Positions 54,447 through 62,960 are shown, counted from the stretch's first letter. The stretch: DNA of 64,000 nt from Streptomyces genisteinicus (GCF_014489615.1 NZ_CP060826.1:248001-312000), one strand, 5' to 3'. A program made the numbers and translations. The notes: a model not told the origin generated them from the letters alone.

Positions 54447-55553
54447 ATGGCTTCTGAGCTGCAGTTTTTAAGCAGCGACTCAAGACTTTCCGGTGGTGGG
54501 CAGGGTGTTTCCCGGCCGTTGGCCACCGCCCGGTGGTGTGCCGCACGGGGATGGCCCGTCCATCCCCTGGCCCCCGGCCGCAAGACGCCGGCGGGCAACT
54601 GCGCCTCCTGCCGGGCGCCCGGGCACGGACACCAGGGGTGCGCCTGCCGTGCCGCGGGCCGCTGGTGCCACGGATTCCGCGCCGCCACGCTGGACTCGGC
54701 CAGGATCGAGCAGTGGTGGGGCTTCCGCCCGGACTTCGGCGTCGGGGTCGCCTGCGGCCCGGCCGGACTGGTGGTCGTCGACATCGACGCCCACGAGGCG
54801 CTGCCGCCCGGCCGCGAACGGCTGCTGCCCGGCATCCGGATCCCCGACGGCGTCGACCTGACCGGGCTCGCCACCGGGTTCCACACCATCGGTGTGCTCG
54901 CCGCTCTGCGGGGCGCCGTCAGCCCGGCCGACGACGACACGACGCTGCGCGTGCGGACGCCGTCCGGAGGCCTGCACGTCTGGTACCGCGCCCGGTCCGG
55001 GCACCGGTGGCAGTGCTCCACGGGCTCGGGCGGCGGCCGCGCGCTGGCCTGGCAGGTCGACGTACGGGCGCACGGCGGGTACATCGTCGCCCCGGGGACC
55101 GTGACCGGGGCGGGCGCCTACACGCCCGTCGGGACCGTTCGTGACGTCGCGCCGCTGCCCTCGTGGCTGGAGCGGGAGCTCGACCGGACCGGACACCTGC
55201 CGCCCGCGGCGGCCGCCGCCCCCCGGCCGGTGCCGCCGCGTGCCCGGCAGGCGGTCCTCGCCGCCGGAGGCAGCGGGGCGTCCGACCCGGTCCTCGCACG
55301 CGTGCTCGCCGAGGTCGCCGCCTGTGCGGCCGTCCCCGAGGGAGCCGCGTTCTCCGAGAAACTCAACAGGGCCGCGTACACGGCCGGCGGTCTGGTGGCG
55401 GCGGGCCTGCTCGAAGCCGGCCAGGCCGAGCGGCTGCTGCGGCAGGTGGCCGAGGAAGCCCGCCCCGGGCAGGAACGCCGCTGCGGCGCCGTCATCCGCA
55501 GCGGTCTGGGCGCGGGGCAGCGCCGCCCGCTCATCCCGAGAGGACGTGCATGA
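54447..55553 (+). CDS. Plasmid primase-polymerase, locus B
   Basis: A 368-residue paralogue of the 50550-51626 protein. Catalytic VVVDIDAH (D112, D114), a TPSGGLHVWY His motif, then QVDVRAHGGYIVAP. The Cys/His cluster is kept (NCASC, CAC, WCHGF). The ATG at 54447 is preferred over the one at 54441 because GGGGG then sits 6 nt upstream. A longer frame reaches 54240 but runs through the iterons. It overlaps the following helicase by 4 nt. The N-terminus before PLATARWCAARGWPVHPLAPG differs fully from copy A, while the catalytic core is close. Confidence 0.9.
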   Translation: MASELQFLSSDSRLSGGGQGVSRPLATARWCAARGWPVHPLAPGRKTPAGNCASCRAPGHGHQGCACRAAGRWCHGFRAATLDSARIEQWWGFRPDFGVGVACGPAGLVVVDIDAHEALPPGRERLLPGIRIPDGVDLTGLATGFHTIGVLAALRGAVSPADDDTTLRVRTPSGGLHVWYRARSGHRWQCSTGSGGGRALAWQVDVRAHGGYIVAPGTVTGAGAYTPVGTVRDVAPLPSWLERELDRTGHLPPAAAAAPRPVPPRARQAVLAAGGSGASDPVLARVLAEVAACAAVPEGAAFSEKLNRAAYTAGGLVAAGLLEAGQAERLLRQVAEEARPGQERRCGAVIRSGLGAGQRRPLIPRGRA

Positions 55554-57076
55554 CGCCCGACCGTCAGGAGGGCCTTTTCGATGCCCAGGGTGTGGCCCGG
55601 CAGATCCTTGCCCAGTCCACGGGGGAGCCCCGACCGCTGACGTTCGTACAGGAACAGGCGCCTGCCGGCGTGCCCGGTGCCGGGGGAGAGGCGACGGCCG
55701 CCGGGCTGCTGCCGGACACCCTCAGCGACCGCGGCAACGCCAAGCTGTTCGTCAAGCTCTACGCCAACGACTACCGACACGTGCCCGGCCTCGGCTGGTT
55801 CCGCTGGGACAACACCCGCTGGCAGGTGGACGAGGACGACACCGTGCTGTGGGCCGCCGGAGACCTGGCGGAATCGCTCGCGACGACCGACTCCCGCGGC
55901 GTGTTCACCGGTTCGGCGCTCCAGCAGCACCGCCGGCGGGCCCTGAGCACCAGCGGACTGAACGCCATGCTCACCCAGGCCCGGACGGCTCCCGGCATGG
56001 TGCTCAACGCGGCGCTGCTGGACGCCGATCCGTACGCCCTGTGCACCCCCGAGGGGGTCGTGGACCTGCGGACCGGCCTGATCAGGTCACCGGACCCGAA
56101 CAAGGACTTCCACTCCCGTTCCACCGCGGTCGCCCCCGAACCGATGCCCACCCCGCGCTGGCACCGCTTCCTCGCCGACACCTTCGGAGAGGACCAGGAG
56201 GGTGCGGAGATGATCGACTTCCTGCACCTGCTGCTGGGCTACTCGGTGACGGGCGACGTGGGCGGCCAGGTCCTGCCCTTCCTCTTCGGCTCGGGAAGGA
56301 ACGGCAAGTCCGTCCTGCTGGACGTGCTGATGAAGCTGCTCGGCGACTACGCGGACGCCGCCCCGCCCGGATTCCTGATGGCCCGTCCCTACGAGGGCCA
56401 CCCCACCGACCTCGCCGAACTCCACGGCCGCCGCGTCGTGGTGTGCAGCGAGGTGAAGCCCGGGGACTGCTTCGACGAGGCCCGGGTGAAGCTTCTGACG
56501 GGCGGCGACCGGATCAAGGCCCGCCGGATGCGCCAGGACTTCTTCAGTTTCGAACCGACCCACAAGCTCTGGCTCCTGGGCAACCACCGGCCCGAAGTCG
56601 GCACCGGTGGCTTCGCGTTCTGGCGCCGGATGCGGCTGGTCCCGTTCGAGCGGGTCGTCGCCTACGACCGCAAGATCGACAATCTCGCGGACATCCTCGT
56701 CACGGAGGAGGGGCCCGGCATCCTGCACTGGCTGATCATGGGCGCCGGCCGGTACCTGAGCGGCGAGAAGGACCTCGCGGGCCCCGAGCGGGTGCGCATC
56801 GCCACCACCGCGTACGCGGAGATCGAGGACCACACGGGGCGCTTCCTCGGGGAGTCGTGCCGGATCGAGCCAGGTCTGAGAGCCGAGCAGGCACAGCTCT
56901 ACGCGGCCTACAAGGACTGGTGCCAGAATGAGGGGGCTCCGCCCGTCTCCTCACGCGCCTTCGCGGCGCGGATCCGGGAGACGGTCGGGCTGGCGTCCCC
57001 GAAGGAGATGATCCTGTCCAACCAGCGCAAGTACTACCCGGGTATCGGACTGGTCGCTGACGAGGAGACAGCATGA
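55550..57076 (+). CDS. SF3/D5-type plasmid replication helicase, locus B
   Basis: A 508-residue paralogue of the 51623-53167 helicase. Walker A is GSGRNGKS, Walker B lies in RRVVVCSEV, motif C is KLWLLGNH, and FWRRMRLVPFER follows. The first 45 residues, which precede LSDRGNAKLF, diverge strongly between copies, and so does the tail after IEDHTGRFLGE. The core is well conserved. The divergent ends are candidates for recognition of the different iterons. It overlaps its neighbours by 4 nt on both sides, forming a tight three-gene operon. Confidence 0.93.
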   Translation: MTPDRQEGLFDAQGVARQILAQSTGEPRPLTFVQEQAPAGVPGAGGEATAAGLLPDTLSDRGNAKLFVKLYANDYRHVPGLGWFRWDNTRWQVDEDDTVLWAAGDLAESLATTDSRGVFTGSALQQHRRRALSTSGLNAMLTQARTAPGMVLNAALLDADPYALCTPEGVVDLRTGLIRSPDPNKDFHSRSTAVAPEPMPTPRWHRFLADTFGEDQEGAEMIDFLHLLLGYSVTGDVGGQVLPFLFGSGRNGKSVLLDVLMKLLGDYADAAPPGFLMARPYEGHPTDLAELHGRRVVVCSEVKPGDCFDEARVKLLTGGDRIKARRMRQDFFSFEPTHKLWLLGNHRPEVGTGGFAFWRRMRLVPFERVVAYDRKIDNLADILVTEEGPGILHWLIMGAGRYLSGEKDLAGPERVRIATTAYAEIEDHTGRFLGESCRIEPGLRAEQAQLYAAYKDWCQNEGAPPVSSRAFAARIRETVGLASPKEMILSNQRKYYPGIGLVADEETA

Positions 57077-57474
57077 GCGCCCTCATCGACGAGGACGAGA
57101 TCGTTCACGAGGCCGAGCTGGTGTGGCTCGAGGACGTCGGCTCTCTCGACTACGTGCGCCAGAGTCTGGACAGACTGCCGACCCGCAGGGGACGGCCCGC
57201 CTACCACCGCGACGGCCGCATGATCGGATACGCGGTACTGGGGCCGGGGGCCAAGGCGTCCCGTTCCTCGGGCACCTTCCGGCGGCGGGTCTTCTGGCTG
57301 CTCCCGCACGACCGCGACACCGACCCGGACGGGCTGTACGCGACGGGTACTCCCGCCGAGGCGGTCGATCCCCGGACCCTGGAGCCGGGTGGCAAGGGGA
57401 GGAAGACGGAACGCTCCGAAGGCGGCAGACCGTCGGCGCCCGGTGCGGGCGCCATCAGGACGCTGCCGTTCTAG
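57073..57474 (+). CDS. Small conserved protein of replication locus B, function unknown
   Basis: A 133-residue relative of the 53301-53681 protein. It shares VWLED, LDYVRQ, GRPAYHRDGRMIGYA, FWLLPHDR, DGLY and EAVDPRTLEP, with a longer basic tail. The ATG overlaps the helicase stop (ATGA), so the three genes are co-translated. The function is not known. Co-duplication with the primase-polymerase and helicase is the main clue. Confidence 0.83.
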   Translation: MSALIDEDEIVHEAELVWLEDVGSLDYVRQSLDRLPTRRGRPAYHRDGRMIGYAVLGPGAKASRSSGTFRRRVFWLLPHDRDTDPDGLYATGTPAEAVDPRTLEPGGKGRKTERSEGGRPSAPGAGAIRTLPF

Positions 57475-57486
57475 ACCGCCCCGCAC

Positions 57487-57531
57487 CCCGGTGCCGCGAC
57501 GGAGCCCTCAAGGCCCCGTCGCGGCACCGGG
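57487..57531 (+). terminator. Terminator of replication locus B
   Basis: 16-bp perfect arms (57487-57502, 57516-57531; CCCGGTGCCGCGACGG and complement) around a 13-nt loop, 13 nt after the stop of the last rep-locus gene. Confidence 0.85.
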
Positions 57532-57690
57532 ATGCGGCGAGCACGCCCCGTGCGCGGGCCGACCACCCGCGTACGACGGCGCCCGCCGGGCGACTTCCCG
57601 CCCACGTCCCCGGAGCAGCGGTCCCCGCCGGATGGTGCCGGGACCTCGGAACCGATGCTTCCGAGCCGTTCTTCATGGCTGGAACCCATT

Positions 57691-57719
57691 GCAAAGAACC
57701 GTCCACCCGGTATTGTTTT
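57691..57719. promoter_or_regulatory. Candidate butyrolactone-receptor (ARE) site before the FAD monooxygenase
   Basis: AAAGAACCG, five to six bases, then CCGGTATTGTTTT: an imperfect inverted repeat around AACCG/CGGT with AT-rich flanks. It matches the general form of ArpA-family operators and resembles the site before afsA. It lies about 320 bp upstream of the 58038 start. The remainder of 57532-58037 shows no gene. Confidence 0.5.
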
Positions 57720-58037
57720 CTCTGCGCCGGGAGCGGAAGGGGAAGAGTTCGCCGGGCGCGTACGGAGGGTGGTCCCTCCGGAGGGGGAACTGCCGCGTCG
57801 CCGGCGCGCCGTGCGCGCCGCGCCGCGGATCAGGCGGCACGGGCACCGCGAGGAACGCGCGGCGCCGTGGCCGTCAGGCGCACCACCCCGTCTTCTCCGG
57901 TTCCGTTCCACCCGTCCCGTGCGCCGACCAGCCCGTCGGCGTCCGGCCCGGCACTCCGGGCCGTCCCCGACGAAGGCGCTCCACGAAGTGCGCGGCCAGG
58001 ACCGAGAAGTGACGTCGGCATGAGGGGGACAACAGCG

Positions 58038-59588
58038 ATGACGCGTTGTGTGCAGGTTCAGGTGGTGGTCGTCGGCGGGGGACCGGTGGGCATGATGGTC
58101 GCCTCGGAACTCGCGGCGTACGGGGTGCGCACCCTGGTCGTCGAGTCCAGAACCCGTGTCTCGCGCAGACCCAAGGCGACGACGCTGCACGCCCGCACGG
58201 TGCAGTCGCTCGTCCGGCGAGGCCACCTCGGAGGGCTGGCCGCCGCCGGTCCCTGCGGCGCCCCGGCCGCCGTGGTGAGCGCGCCCTTCCATTTCGCCGG
58301 CATCCCCGGACTGGCCATCAAGGTCCCCGCCGCCGAACCCGCCCCGGTCCTCAAGTGCCCGCAGGACGAGCTGGAACGGCTCGTCGAGCGGCGCGCGCTG
58401 GCCGCCGGCGCCCGCATCCTCAGGGGCCACGAGGTCACCGGCATCCAGCAGGACCCGGACGGCGTGCGGATCACGGCCCGCGGGCCGTGGGGCGCCGGCG
58501 ATCTGGTCTGCAAGGCCGACTACCTGGTCGGTGCGGACGGCGCGCGCAGCACGGTGCGCACGCAGTCGGAGTTCACCTCGTCGGCGTTCCCCGCGACCGC
58601 CTCGGCGCTGGCGGCCGACGTCAGCCTCGGCGACGGCGGGGGGCTCGGACAGGGCTGGCACCGCACGCCCCGCGGCTGGATCGTCGCCAAGCAGGTGCCG
58701 GGAGGCCGCACCCGGCTGCGGGCCCTGGACTGGTCGAACCCGCAGGACAGACGGCACCGGGAACCCACCCTGGAGGAACTGCGGGGCCGGGTCTCCTGGA
58801 TCGCCGGACGGGACATCGCCATGGAGACGCCCCAGTGGCTGAGCAGATTCAGCGACTACTCCCGGCTGGTCCACTCCTACCGGTCGGGCCGCGTCCTCCT
58901 CGCGGGGGACGCCGCGCACGTGCACTTCCCCATCGGCGGCCAGGGCCTGAGCACGGGCCTGCTCGACGCCGTGAACCTGGGCTGGAAGCTGGCGCTCACC
59001 GTCCGGGGCCGTGCCGGGAAGGGCCTGCTCGACAGCTACGACCAGGAGCGGCGGCCCGCCGCCCAGCGGGTCATCGACAACACGCGCGCCCAGGTCGCCC
59101 TGATGAGACCGGACTCCGCGCTCGACCCGCTGCGCGCGCTCTTCGGCGAACTGCTGTCGGGCGGAGCGGAGAGCGGCGTGCTGAGCTCCATGATCAGCGC
59201 CCAGGACACGGTGCTGCCGGCCCGCCACGGGGGCGGCGAGGCGAGCGGAAGCTCCCCCTGGGAGGGCGGATTCCTGCCCAACGCCGCCCTGACCACGGCC
59301 CAGGGCCCCACCGATGTGATCAGCCTGCTGCGCACGGGGCGTCCGCTGCTCCTGGTCTTCGGGAACGGCGGCGGGCACGACTGGGCCGAGCAGGCCCGGG
59401 GCTGGTCGGGGGTGCTGCGCGTGGTGCACGCCGAGCGGACGGAGGCGCTTCCGTGCGAGGCGCTGCTCGTCCGCCCGGACGGGTACGTGGCCTGGTCGCC
59501 GTGCGGCGGCACCGCTCTGGCCGACGTGCTGACGACCTATTTCGGCCGTGCCGTGCCCGCGCCGTCCGCGGAGCTGTGCGGCGGCTGA
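58038..59588 (+). CDS. FAD-dependent aromatic-type monooxygenase
   Basis: A 516-residue class A flavin monooxygenase (PHBH/MhpA/RdmE type). Dinucleotide-binding GGGPVG is at 13-18 after a beta strand, followed by the DG motif region YLVGADGARSTVR, and FAD-binding GRVLLAGDAAHVHFPIGGQG near 285-304 with LDAVNLGWKLA. A C-terminal thioredoxin-like region (from about 400) completes the usual architecture. The ATG at 58038 has AGGGGG about 10 nt upstream. The ATG six codons earlier is weaker. The gene is convergent with the receptor gene with a 1-nt gap. It may tailor the polyketide or, as for several afsA-linked oxygenases, act in signal synthesis. Context cannot decide between these. Confidence 0.9.
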   Translation: MTRCVQVQVVVVGGGPVGMMVASELAAYGVRTLVVESRTRVSRRPKATTLHARTVQSLVRRGHLGGLAAAGPCGAPAAVVSAPFHFAGIPGLAIKVPAAEPAPVLKCPQDELERLVERRALAAGARILRGHEVTGIQQDPDGVRITARGPWGAGDLVCKADYLVGADGARSTVRTQSEFTSSAFPATASALAADVSLGDGGGLGQGWHRTPRGWIVAKQVPGGRTRLRALDWSNPQDRRHREPTLEELRGRVSWIAGRDIAMETPQWLSRFSDYSRLVHSYRSGRVLLAGDAAHVHFPIGGQGLSTGLLDAVNLGWKLALTVRGRAGKGLLDSYDQERRPAAQRVIDNTRAQVALMRPDSALDPLRALFGELLSGGAESGVLSSMISAQDTVLPARHGGGEASGSSPWEGGFLPNAALTTAQGPTDVISLLRTGRPLLLVFGNGGGHDWAEQARGWSGVLRVVHAERTEALPCEALLVRPDGYVAWSPCGGTALADVLTTYFGRAVPAPSAELCGG

Positions 59589-59589
59589 G

Positions 59590-60267
59590 TCAGCCGACGG
59601 GTGCCACCGCGTCGTCCTCCGGCGCCGGTACGGGGGTGCGCAGCTCGGTGACGAGCCTGTCGGCGCGGGCGGTGGTGATGTCCACCGAGGCCAGCACCGA
59701 GGGGATGACCACGCTGGGGAGGAAGTGGCGCAGCATGGCGTTCACCCGGATCAGCAGGTCCTGGTAGTCGCTCATCACCTGGGACATGGCCTGGATGCCC
59801 GCGAAGGAGCCCACCAGGACGTCTGCCGTCTCGGGGGCGGAGACGTGGGGGAGGAGCTCGCCCTGGGCCTCGGCCTTGTCCAGCAGCTCCCCGATGATGT
59901 CCCCCCAGTGCGTGAAGGGGCCCCTGCGGTCCACCTCTCCCGCCTGCTGGTCCAGCGAGAGCCGGACGCCGGCCCGGACCATCGGGTCGTGCTGGAGACG
60001 GTAGGCGTGGAGCAGCACGGTGTCCGAGATCTGCTGGATCTTGGAGGCCCGGTCGGGGATGGCGAGCCACTGGTCCTGCTCGTGGAGGATGCCCTGGGCC
60101 AGCTCCTCCTTGGAGGAGAAGTGGAAGTAGAGGGCGCCCTTGGTCACCCCCGCCGCGGAGAGGATCTCGGTGATCGTGGCAGCCCGGTAGCCGCGTTCCT
60201 CGAAGACCTTGGCCGCCGCCGTGAGGATCGCTTTGCGGGTGCGGATCGCCCGTTCCTGCTTCACCAT
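59590..60267 (-). CDS. ArpA-type gamma-butyrolactone receptor (TetR family)
   Basis: A 225-residue TetR-family repressor. The N-terminus MVKQERAIRTRKAILTAAAK and the helix-turn-helix TITEILSAAGVTKGALYFHF (about 27-46) match the ArpA/CprB/ScbR group, in which KGALYFHF is nearly invariant. A Trp lies in the ligand-pocket region (THW, near 120), as in signal-binding members. It would bind ARE operators and release them on binding a butyrolactone or butenolide. The ATG at 60267 has GAGGAG 6 nt upstream. The open frame extends 14 codons further without one. An ARE-like site lies 39 bp upstream, which suggests autoregulation. It is followed on the same side by afsA, the signal synthase. Confidence 0.94.
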   Translation of the reverse strand: MVKQERAIRTRKAILTAAAKVFEERGYRAATITEILSAAGVTKGALYFHFSSKEELAQGILHEQDQWLAIPDRASKIQQISDTVLLHAYRLQHDPMVRAGVRLSLDQQAGEVDRRGPFTHWGDIIGELLDKAEAQGELLPHVSAPETADVLVGSFAGIQAMSQVMSDYQDLLIRVNAMLRHFLPSVVIPSVLASVDITTARADRLVTELRTPVPAPEDDAVAPVG

Positions 60268-60305
60268 CGTGGTCTCCTCTGTGGTCCTTGAGCCCGGAGA
60301 CCCAA

Positions 60306-60332
60306 CCAAAAAAACCGTCGAGTTCGTATCTT
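60306..60332 (-). promoter_or_regulatory. Candidate ARE site before the receptor gene
   Basis: On the minus strand, AAGATACGAACTCGACGGTT followed by a T-run. It aligns base for base with the afsA site at 61555-61582 over AAGATAC, AC and CGGTTT. It lies 39 bp before the receptor ATG, consistent with autorepression. Confidence 0.6.
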
Positions 60333-60424
60333 ACTCCGCGGGGTGTCCATCCCGCTGCCATGTGTTCGTGAACCGGACAACATGGCGTCACCGGGCGGGG
60401 CGGCCGGAAGGAGCGCGGTGGCAC

Positions 60425-60472
60425 GCCCTGGGCCCCGCGAATCCCGGGAGCGGGATGTGCGGGGCCCAGGGC
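60425..60472 (-). terminator. Terminator of the afsA-type gene
   Basis: 14-bp perfect arms GCCCTGGGCCCCGC (60425-60438) and its complement (60459-60472), with a second inner stem ATCCCG/CGGGAT, 36 nt past the afsA stop and before the receptor promoter. Confidence 0.85.
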
Positions 60473-60507
60473 ACGTCACCGGGACCGGGGGCCGGAGCGG
60501 GGCGGAG

Positions 60508-61494
60508 TCAGCCTGCGGAGGGCGGCAGGGTGACGATGGCGCGGAACACGTTCTCGCCGTCCTGCTCCCCGGTGACCAGCACGGATTCCTCGGCGCCGCG
60601 CTTCGGCAGGCGGTGCGCGTCGATGACGCAGGGCCGGTGCAGTTCGGCGTACCGGCTGAACTCGCCGGTGACCTCGGCGGGCGGCGCGGTGTGGCCGAGG
60701 GTGGCGATCGTGGCCTGCCGGGCCGCCTCCAGCAGCAGCATCCCGGGCACGTGGTCCACCGGGTGCTCGAAGAGGACGGGGTGGCGGGTGTCCGCCCGCA
60801 GCAGCCAGCGGCCCTGCCGCGCGGTGGGGGAGAGGACGACATCGGCCGGGGAGGTGCGGCCGACCTCGTGCGGGGCCACGGGCCCCGCGAGGTCCAGTGC
60901 CGGGCCCGCGCCGTCGAGCCGGGGCGCCCGCAGCCGCCGGTAGGCCGCGGGGCTTATGCAGGTCAGGGCGGCGCCGCCGTGCGCGACGACCTCCCCGTCG
61001 CGCCTCAGGACGGCCTCGTAGCGCAGTCCCACGAGTGCCCTGCCGCGCCGCTTCACGTCGTGGCAGACCACGTCGAGGTCGATGTCGGCGGGGGAGTGGC
61101 GCACGGCGAGTGATCCCGGCCAGGTGGTGACCGAGAGGTTCCACATGACGAACTGCTGGCCGAAAGGCACCTCGTACTCGGCGTGCGACAGCAGGCTTCC
61201 CACCTGGCGGATCGTTTCAGCAGCGATCAGCGGGTCGTGACAGCCGTTCACGCCGGTGAAGAACCGGTGCTGCCGGGGCCAGGTGGCGGTGAGGCCGAAG
61301 CTGTCGTCGCCTCTTCGTTCCCAGCCGGTGAGCATCACCTCGGCCGGGTTGTGGCGGTGGACGAGTTCCTTGGCGACGCCGGCGCCCCGGGGGGCGCGCT
61401 GGGCGAGAAGGGTGCCGGTGCCCCCGGCTCCGGCCTGGAGCGGAGCCTGCTCGGAGCGGGACGGGCGGTTCGCGTGAAAGGTGGGCGCGGACAT
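60508..61494 (-). CDS. afsA: AfsA-type gamma-butyrolactone/butenolide synthase
   Basis: A 328-residue AfsA-family protein with two hotdog-like AfsA repeats. The first runs about 35-165 (KELVHRHNPAEVMLTGW, HRFFTGV, DPLIAAETIRQ) and the second about 210-325 (TSPADVVLSPT, HPVLFEHPVDHVPGMLLLEAARQ). The family condenses a beta-ketoacyl group with dihydroxyacetone phosphate, the key step to A-factor-like signals. The ATG at 61494 has GGGGGAG 3-5 nt upstream and starts the conserved part. The open frame continues 122 codons upstream through the ARE site, so the longer version is rejected. It pairs with the ArpA-type receptors nearby. Confidence 0.95.
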   Translation of the reverse strand: MSAPTFHANRPSRSEQAPLQAGAGGTGTLLAQRAPRGAGVAKELVHRHNPAEVMLTGWERRGDDSFGLTATWPRQHRFFTGVNGCHDPLIAAETIRQVGSLLSHAEYEVPFGQQFVMWNLSVTTWPGSLAVRHSPADIDLDVVCHDVKRRGRALVGLRYEAVLRRDGEVVAHGGAALTCISPAAYRRLRAPRLDGAGPALDLAGPVAPHEVGRTSPADVVLSPTARQGRWLLRADTRHPVLFEHPVDHVPGMLLLEAARQATIATLGHTAPPAEVTGEFSRYAELHRPCVIDAHRLPKRGAEESVLVTGEQDGENVFRAIVTLPPSAG

Positions 61495-61554
61495 GACTCC
61501 CCCGGGTTGGTGGAATGGCTGGGACTTGGTGCGACGGCCGATCCATCCCTTCGA

Positions 61555-61582
61555 AAGATACATACCACCCGGTTTAGTTACC
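61555..61582 (-). promoter_or_regulatory. Candidate ARE site before afsA
   Basis: The + strand reads AAGATACATACCACCCGGTT followed by TAGTTACC, an imperfect palindrome of ArpA-operator type (ATACATACC against GGTTTAGTTA) about 61 bp upstream of the afsA start. The rest of 61583-62055 holds no gene or clear element that I can see. Confidence 0.62.
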
Positions 61583-62059
61583 AGGGTCTTCGGTGGCTCA
61601 GAGGCCCCTGGGAAGTGGAATGGTTTCCTCCGTTGCCTCTCCGCGCGGAGGCGTGCGCTCCCCGGAACGGGCGGTCGGGTTTGTTTGCCGCTGTCAGGGG
61701 ACCGGACGGGAGAGGCGGCGGCCGACCGCGCGGGGAGGGGTGCCGGGGCCCGGCCGACCGCCCGCGCGGATCTCTCCAGCGATTCCTTAGCGGTTCTCCA
61801 CCGGCCGGGCCGACGGTTTCCCCAGAACCCGCAGGCGAGTGCGAGCAGGGGCCGGCGCATGCCCGTCCCCCGCTCCCTGTGGGGGCGGTCGTGCCCCAGA
61901 AGGGCGGATCGGCCGCCCTGCCGTGGTGTTCGCAGACATGGGGAGAACGCCGGTCCGTGAGCGGGACCGCGGGCCGCCGCGTGCCCCGGGGGAGGCGCCG
62001 TGCGGCCGAACGGTTGCGAACGGCTGATTCCGTGCGGTGAATTTCCAGTTCACCGTATG

Positions 62060-62077
62060 AAACCGCACGCGCGGTTT
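62060..62077 (+). promoter_or_regulatory. Candidate ARE site before the second TetR gene
   Basis: AAACCGC-ACGC-GCGGTTT, perfect 7-bp arms with a 4-bp spacer, flanked by GTATG and GTTATTC. This is the most symmetrical ARE-like site in the window, 66 bp before the leader ORF. Confidence 0.6.
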
Positions 62078-62142
62078 GTTATTCTGCCCGGCGAGGGCTC
62101 GGGTCGGGACTTCCGCCGGCCTCGTTTCAGGAAGGGACCGGC

Positions 62143-62337
62143 ATGGCGATGACCTCGGTCTGCCCGGCGCCGGACGGTGCCCGCGGCCCGCGGGCCGCGG
62201 GCACCGTCCGCGCTCCGCGCCGAGTGCACCGTCCTGCCGCCCCGCGGGCACGGCAACCCACCCCAGTGAGCAACCCAATGGGGGTGGCGCGGTCGCGAGC
62301 AACGTCGCCCGCGACCCCTCCGCCAGGAGGCAGATGA
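62143..62337 (+). CDS. Possible leader ORF coupled to the second TetR gene
   Basis: A 64-codon frame with a good ribosome site (AGGAAGGG, 7 nt before ATG 62143). Its TGA overlaps the next start as TGATG. The product is Pro/Arg/Ala-rich with no recognised domain. The last third departs from normal third-position GC preference, so a functional protein is doubtful. More likely its translation controls access to the downstream gene, especially since a 40-bp palindrome (62171-62210) lies inside it. Confidence 0.45.
   Translation: MAMTSVCPAPDGARGPRAAGTVRAPRRVHRPAAPRARQPTPVSNPMGVARSRATSPATPPPGGR
62171..62210 (+). repeat. 40-bp perfect palindrome in the TetR leader
   Basis: Two 20-bp arms (CGGACGGTGCCCGCGGCCCG and its complement) meet without a spacer inside the transcribed leader. 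As RNA it would form a very stable hairpin 8 codons into the leader ORF, which suits an attenuator or a terminator controlled by translation. As DNA it could be a protein site. Confidence 0.85.
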
Positions 62338-62960
62338 TGGTGAAGCAGGAGAGAGCGGCCCGCACCAGGCGGGCGCTGGTGCGGGCCGCGGCCGAGGTGT
62401 TCGCCTCGGAGGGGTTCGCACTCGCCTCGCTCTCCGCGATCAGTCGCCGCGCAGGGGTGAGCAACGGCGCCCTGCACTTCCACTTCGAGAACAAGAAGGC
62501 GCTGGCCGACGCGGTCCGGCAGGAGGCGTCGGACTCGCTGGCCCGGGTGACCGGGCTCGCCGAGGACTCGGGCGACGCTCTCCAGGCGCTGGTCGGCGCC
62601 ACGCACGGCCTGATGGGCCTCGTCGCCGACGACACCGTCGTACGGGCCGGCTTCGAGCTCTGCTCCGATCCGGCGCACGGCCGGGACGGAGCGCTGCGGC
62701 GCCAGTGGCAGACCTGGGTCGAGGCCACGCTGGCGCGGGCCGAGCGGGACGGGCTGCTGGCCGAAGGGGCCACCTCCGACCGGCTCGCGCCGGCCGTCGT
62801 GGCGGCCACGGTGGGGTTCGAGGTGCTGGGGGCCCGTGACCCGCGCTGGCTCTCGGGCGAACGGGTGGCCGGCTTCTGGGAGTTGGTCCTCCCCGGGATC
62901 GCCGTGGACGCGGCGGCGGTCGGATTCCTGCCGAAGAAGGCCGCCGGGCAGTCCGGCTGA
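62337..62960 (+). CDS. Second ArpA-type TetR regulator (receptor or pseudo-receptor)
   Basis: A 207-residue TetR-family protein starting MVKQERAARTRRALVRAAAE, with the helix-turn-helix SLSAISRRAGVSNGALHFHF (about 27-46), clearly a paralogue of the 59590-60267 receptor. Divergence from KGALYFHF to NGALHFHF and a shorter ligand domain fit the pseudo-receptor class, which often answers to the antibiotic instead of the signal, but this is inference. ATG 62337 is chosen over 62334 because AGGAGG is then 6 nt away. It is preceded by an ARE site and a coupled leader ORF and followed by the SARP gene. Confidence 0.92.
   Translation: MVKQERAARTRRALVRAAAEVFASEGFALASLSAISRRAGVSNGALHFHFENKKALADAVRQEASDSLARVTGLAEDSGDALQALVGATHGLMGLVADDTVVRAGFELCSDPAHGRDGALRRQWQTWVEATLARAERDGLLAEGATSDRLAPAVVAATVGFEVLGARDPRWLSGERVAGFWELVLPGIAVDAAAVGFLPKKAAGQSG

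Noticed and set aside
61495..61860. 122-codon upstream extension of the afsA-type protein
   Set aside because: It crosses the ARE operator and is not AfsA-like. GGGGGAG precedes ATG 61494.
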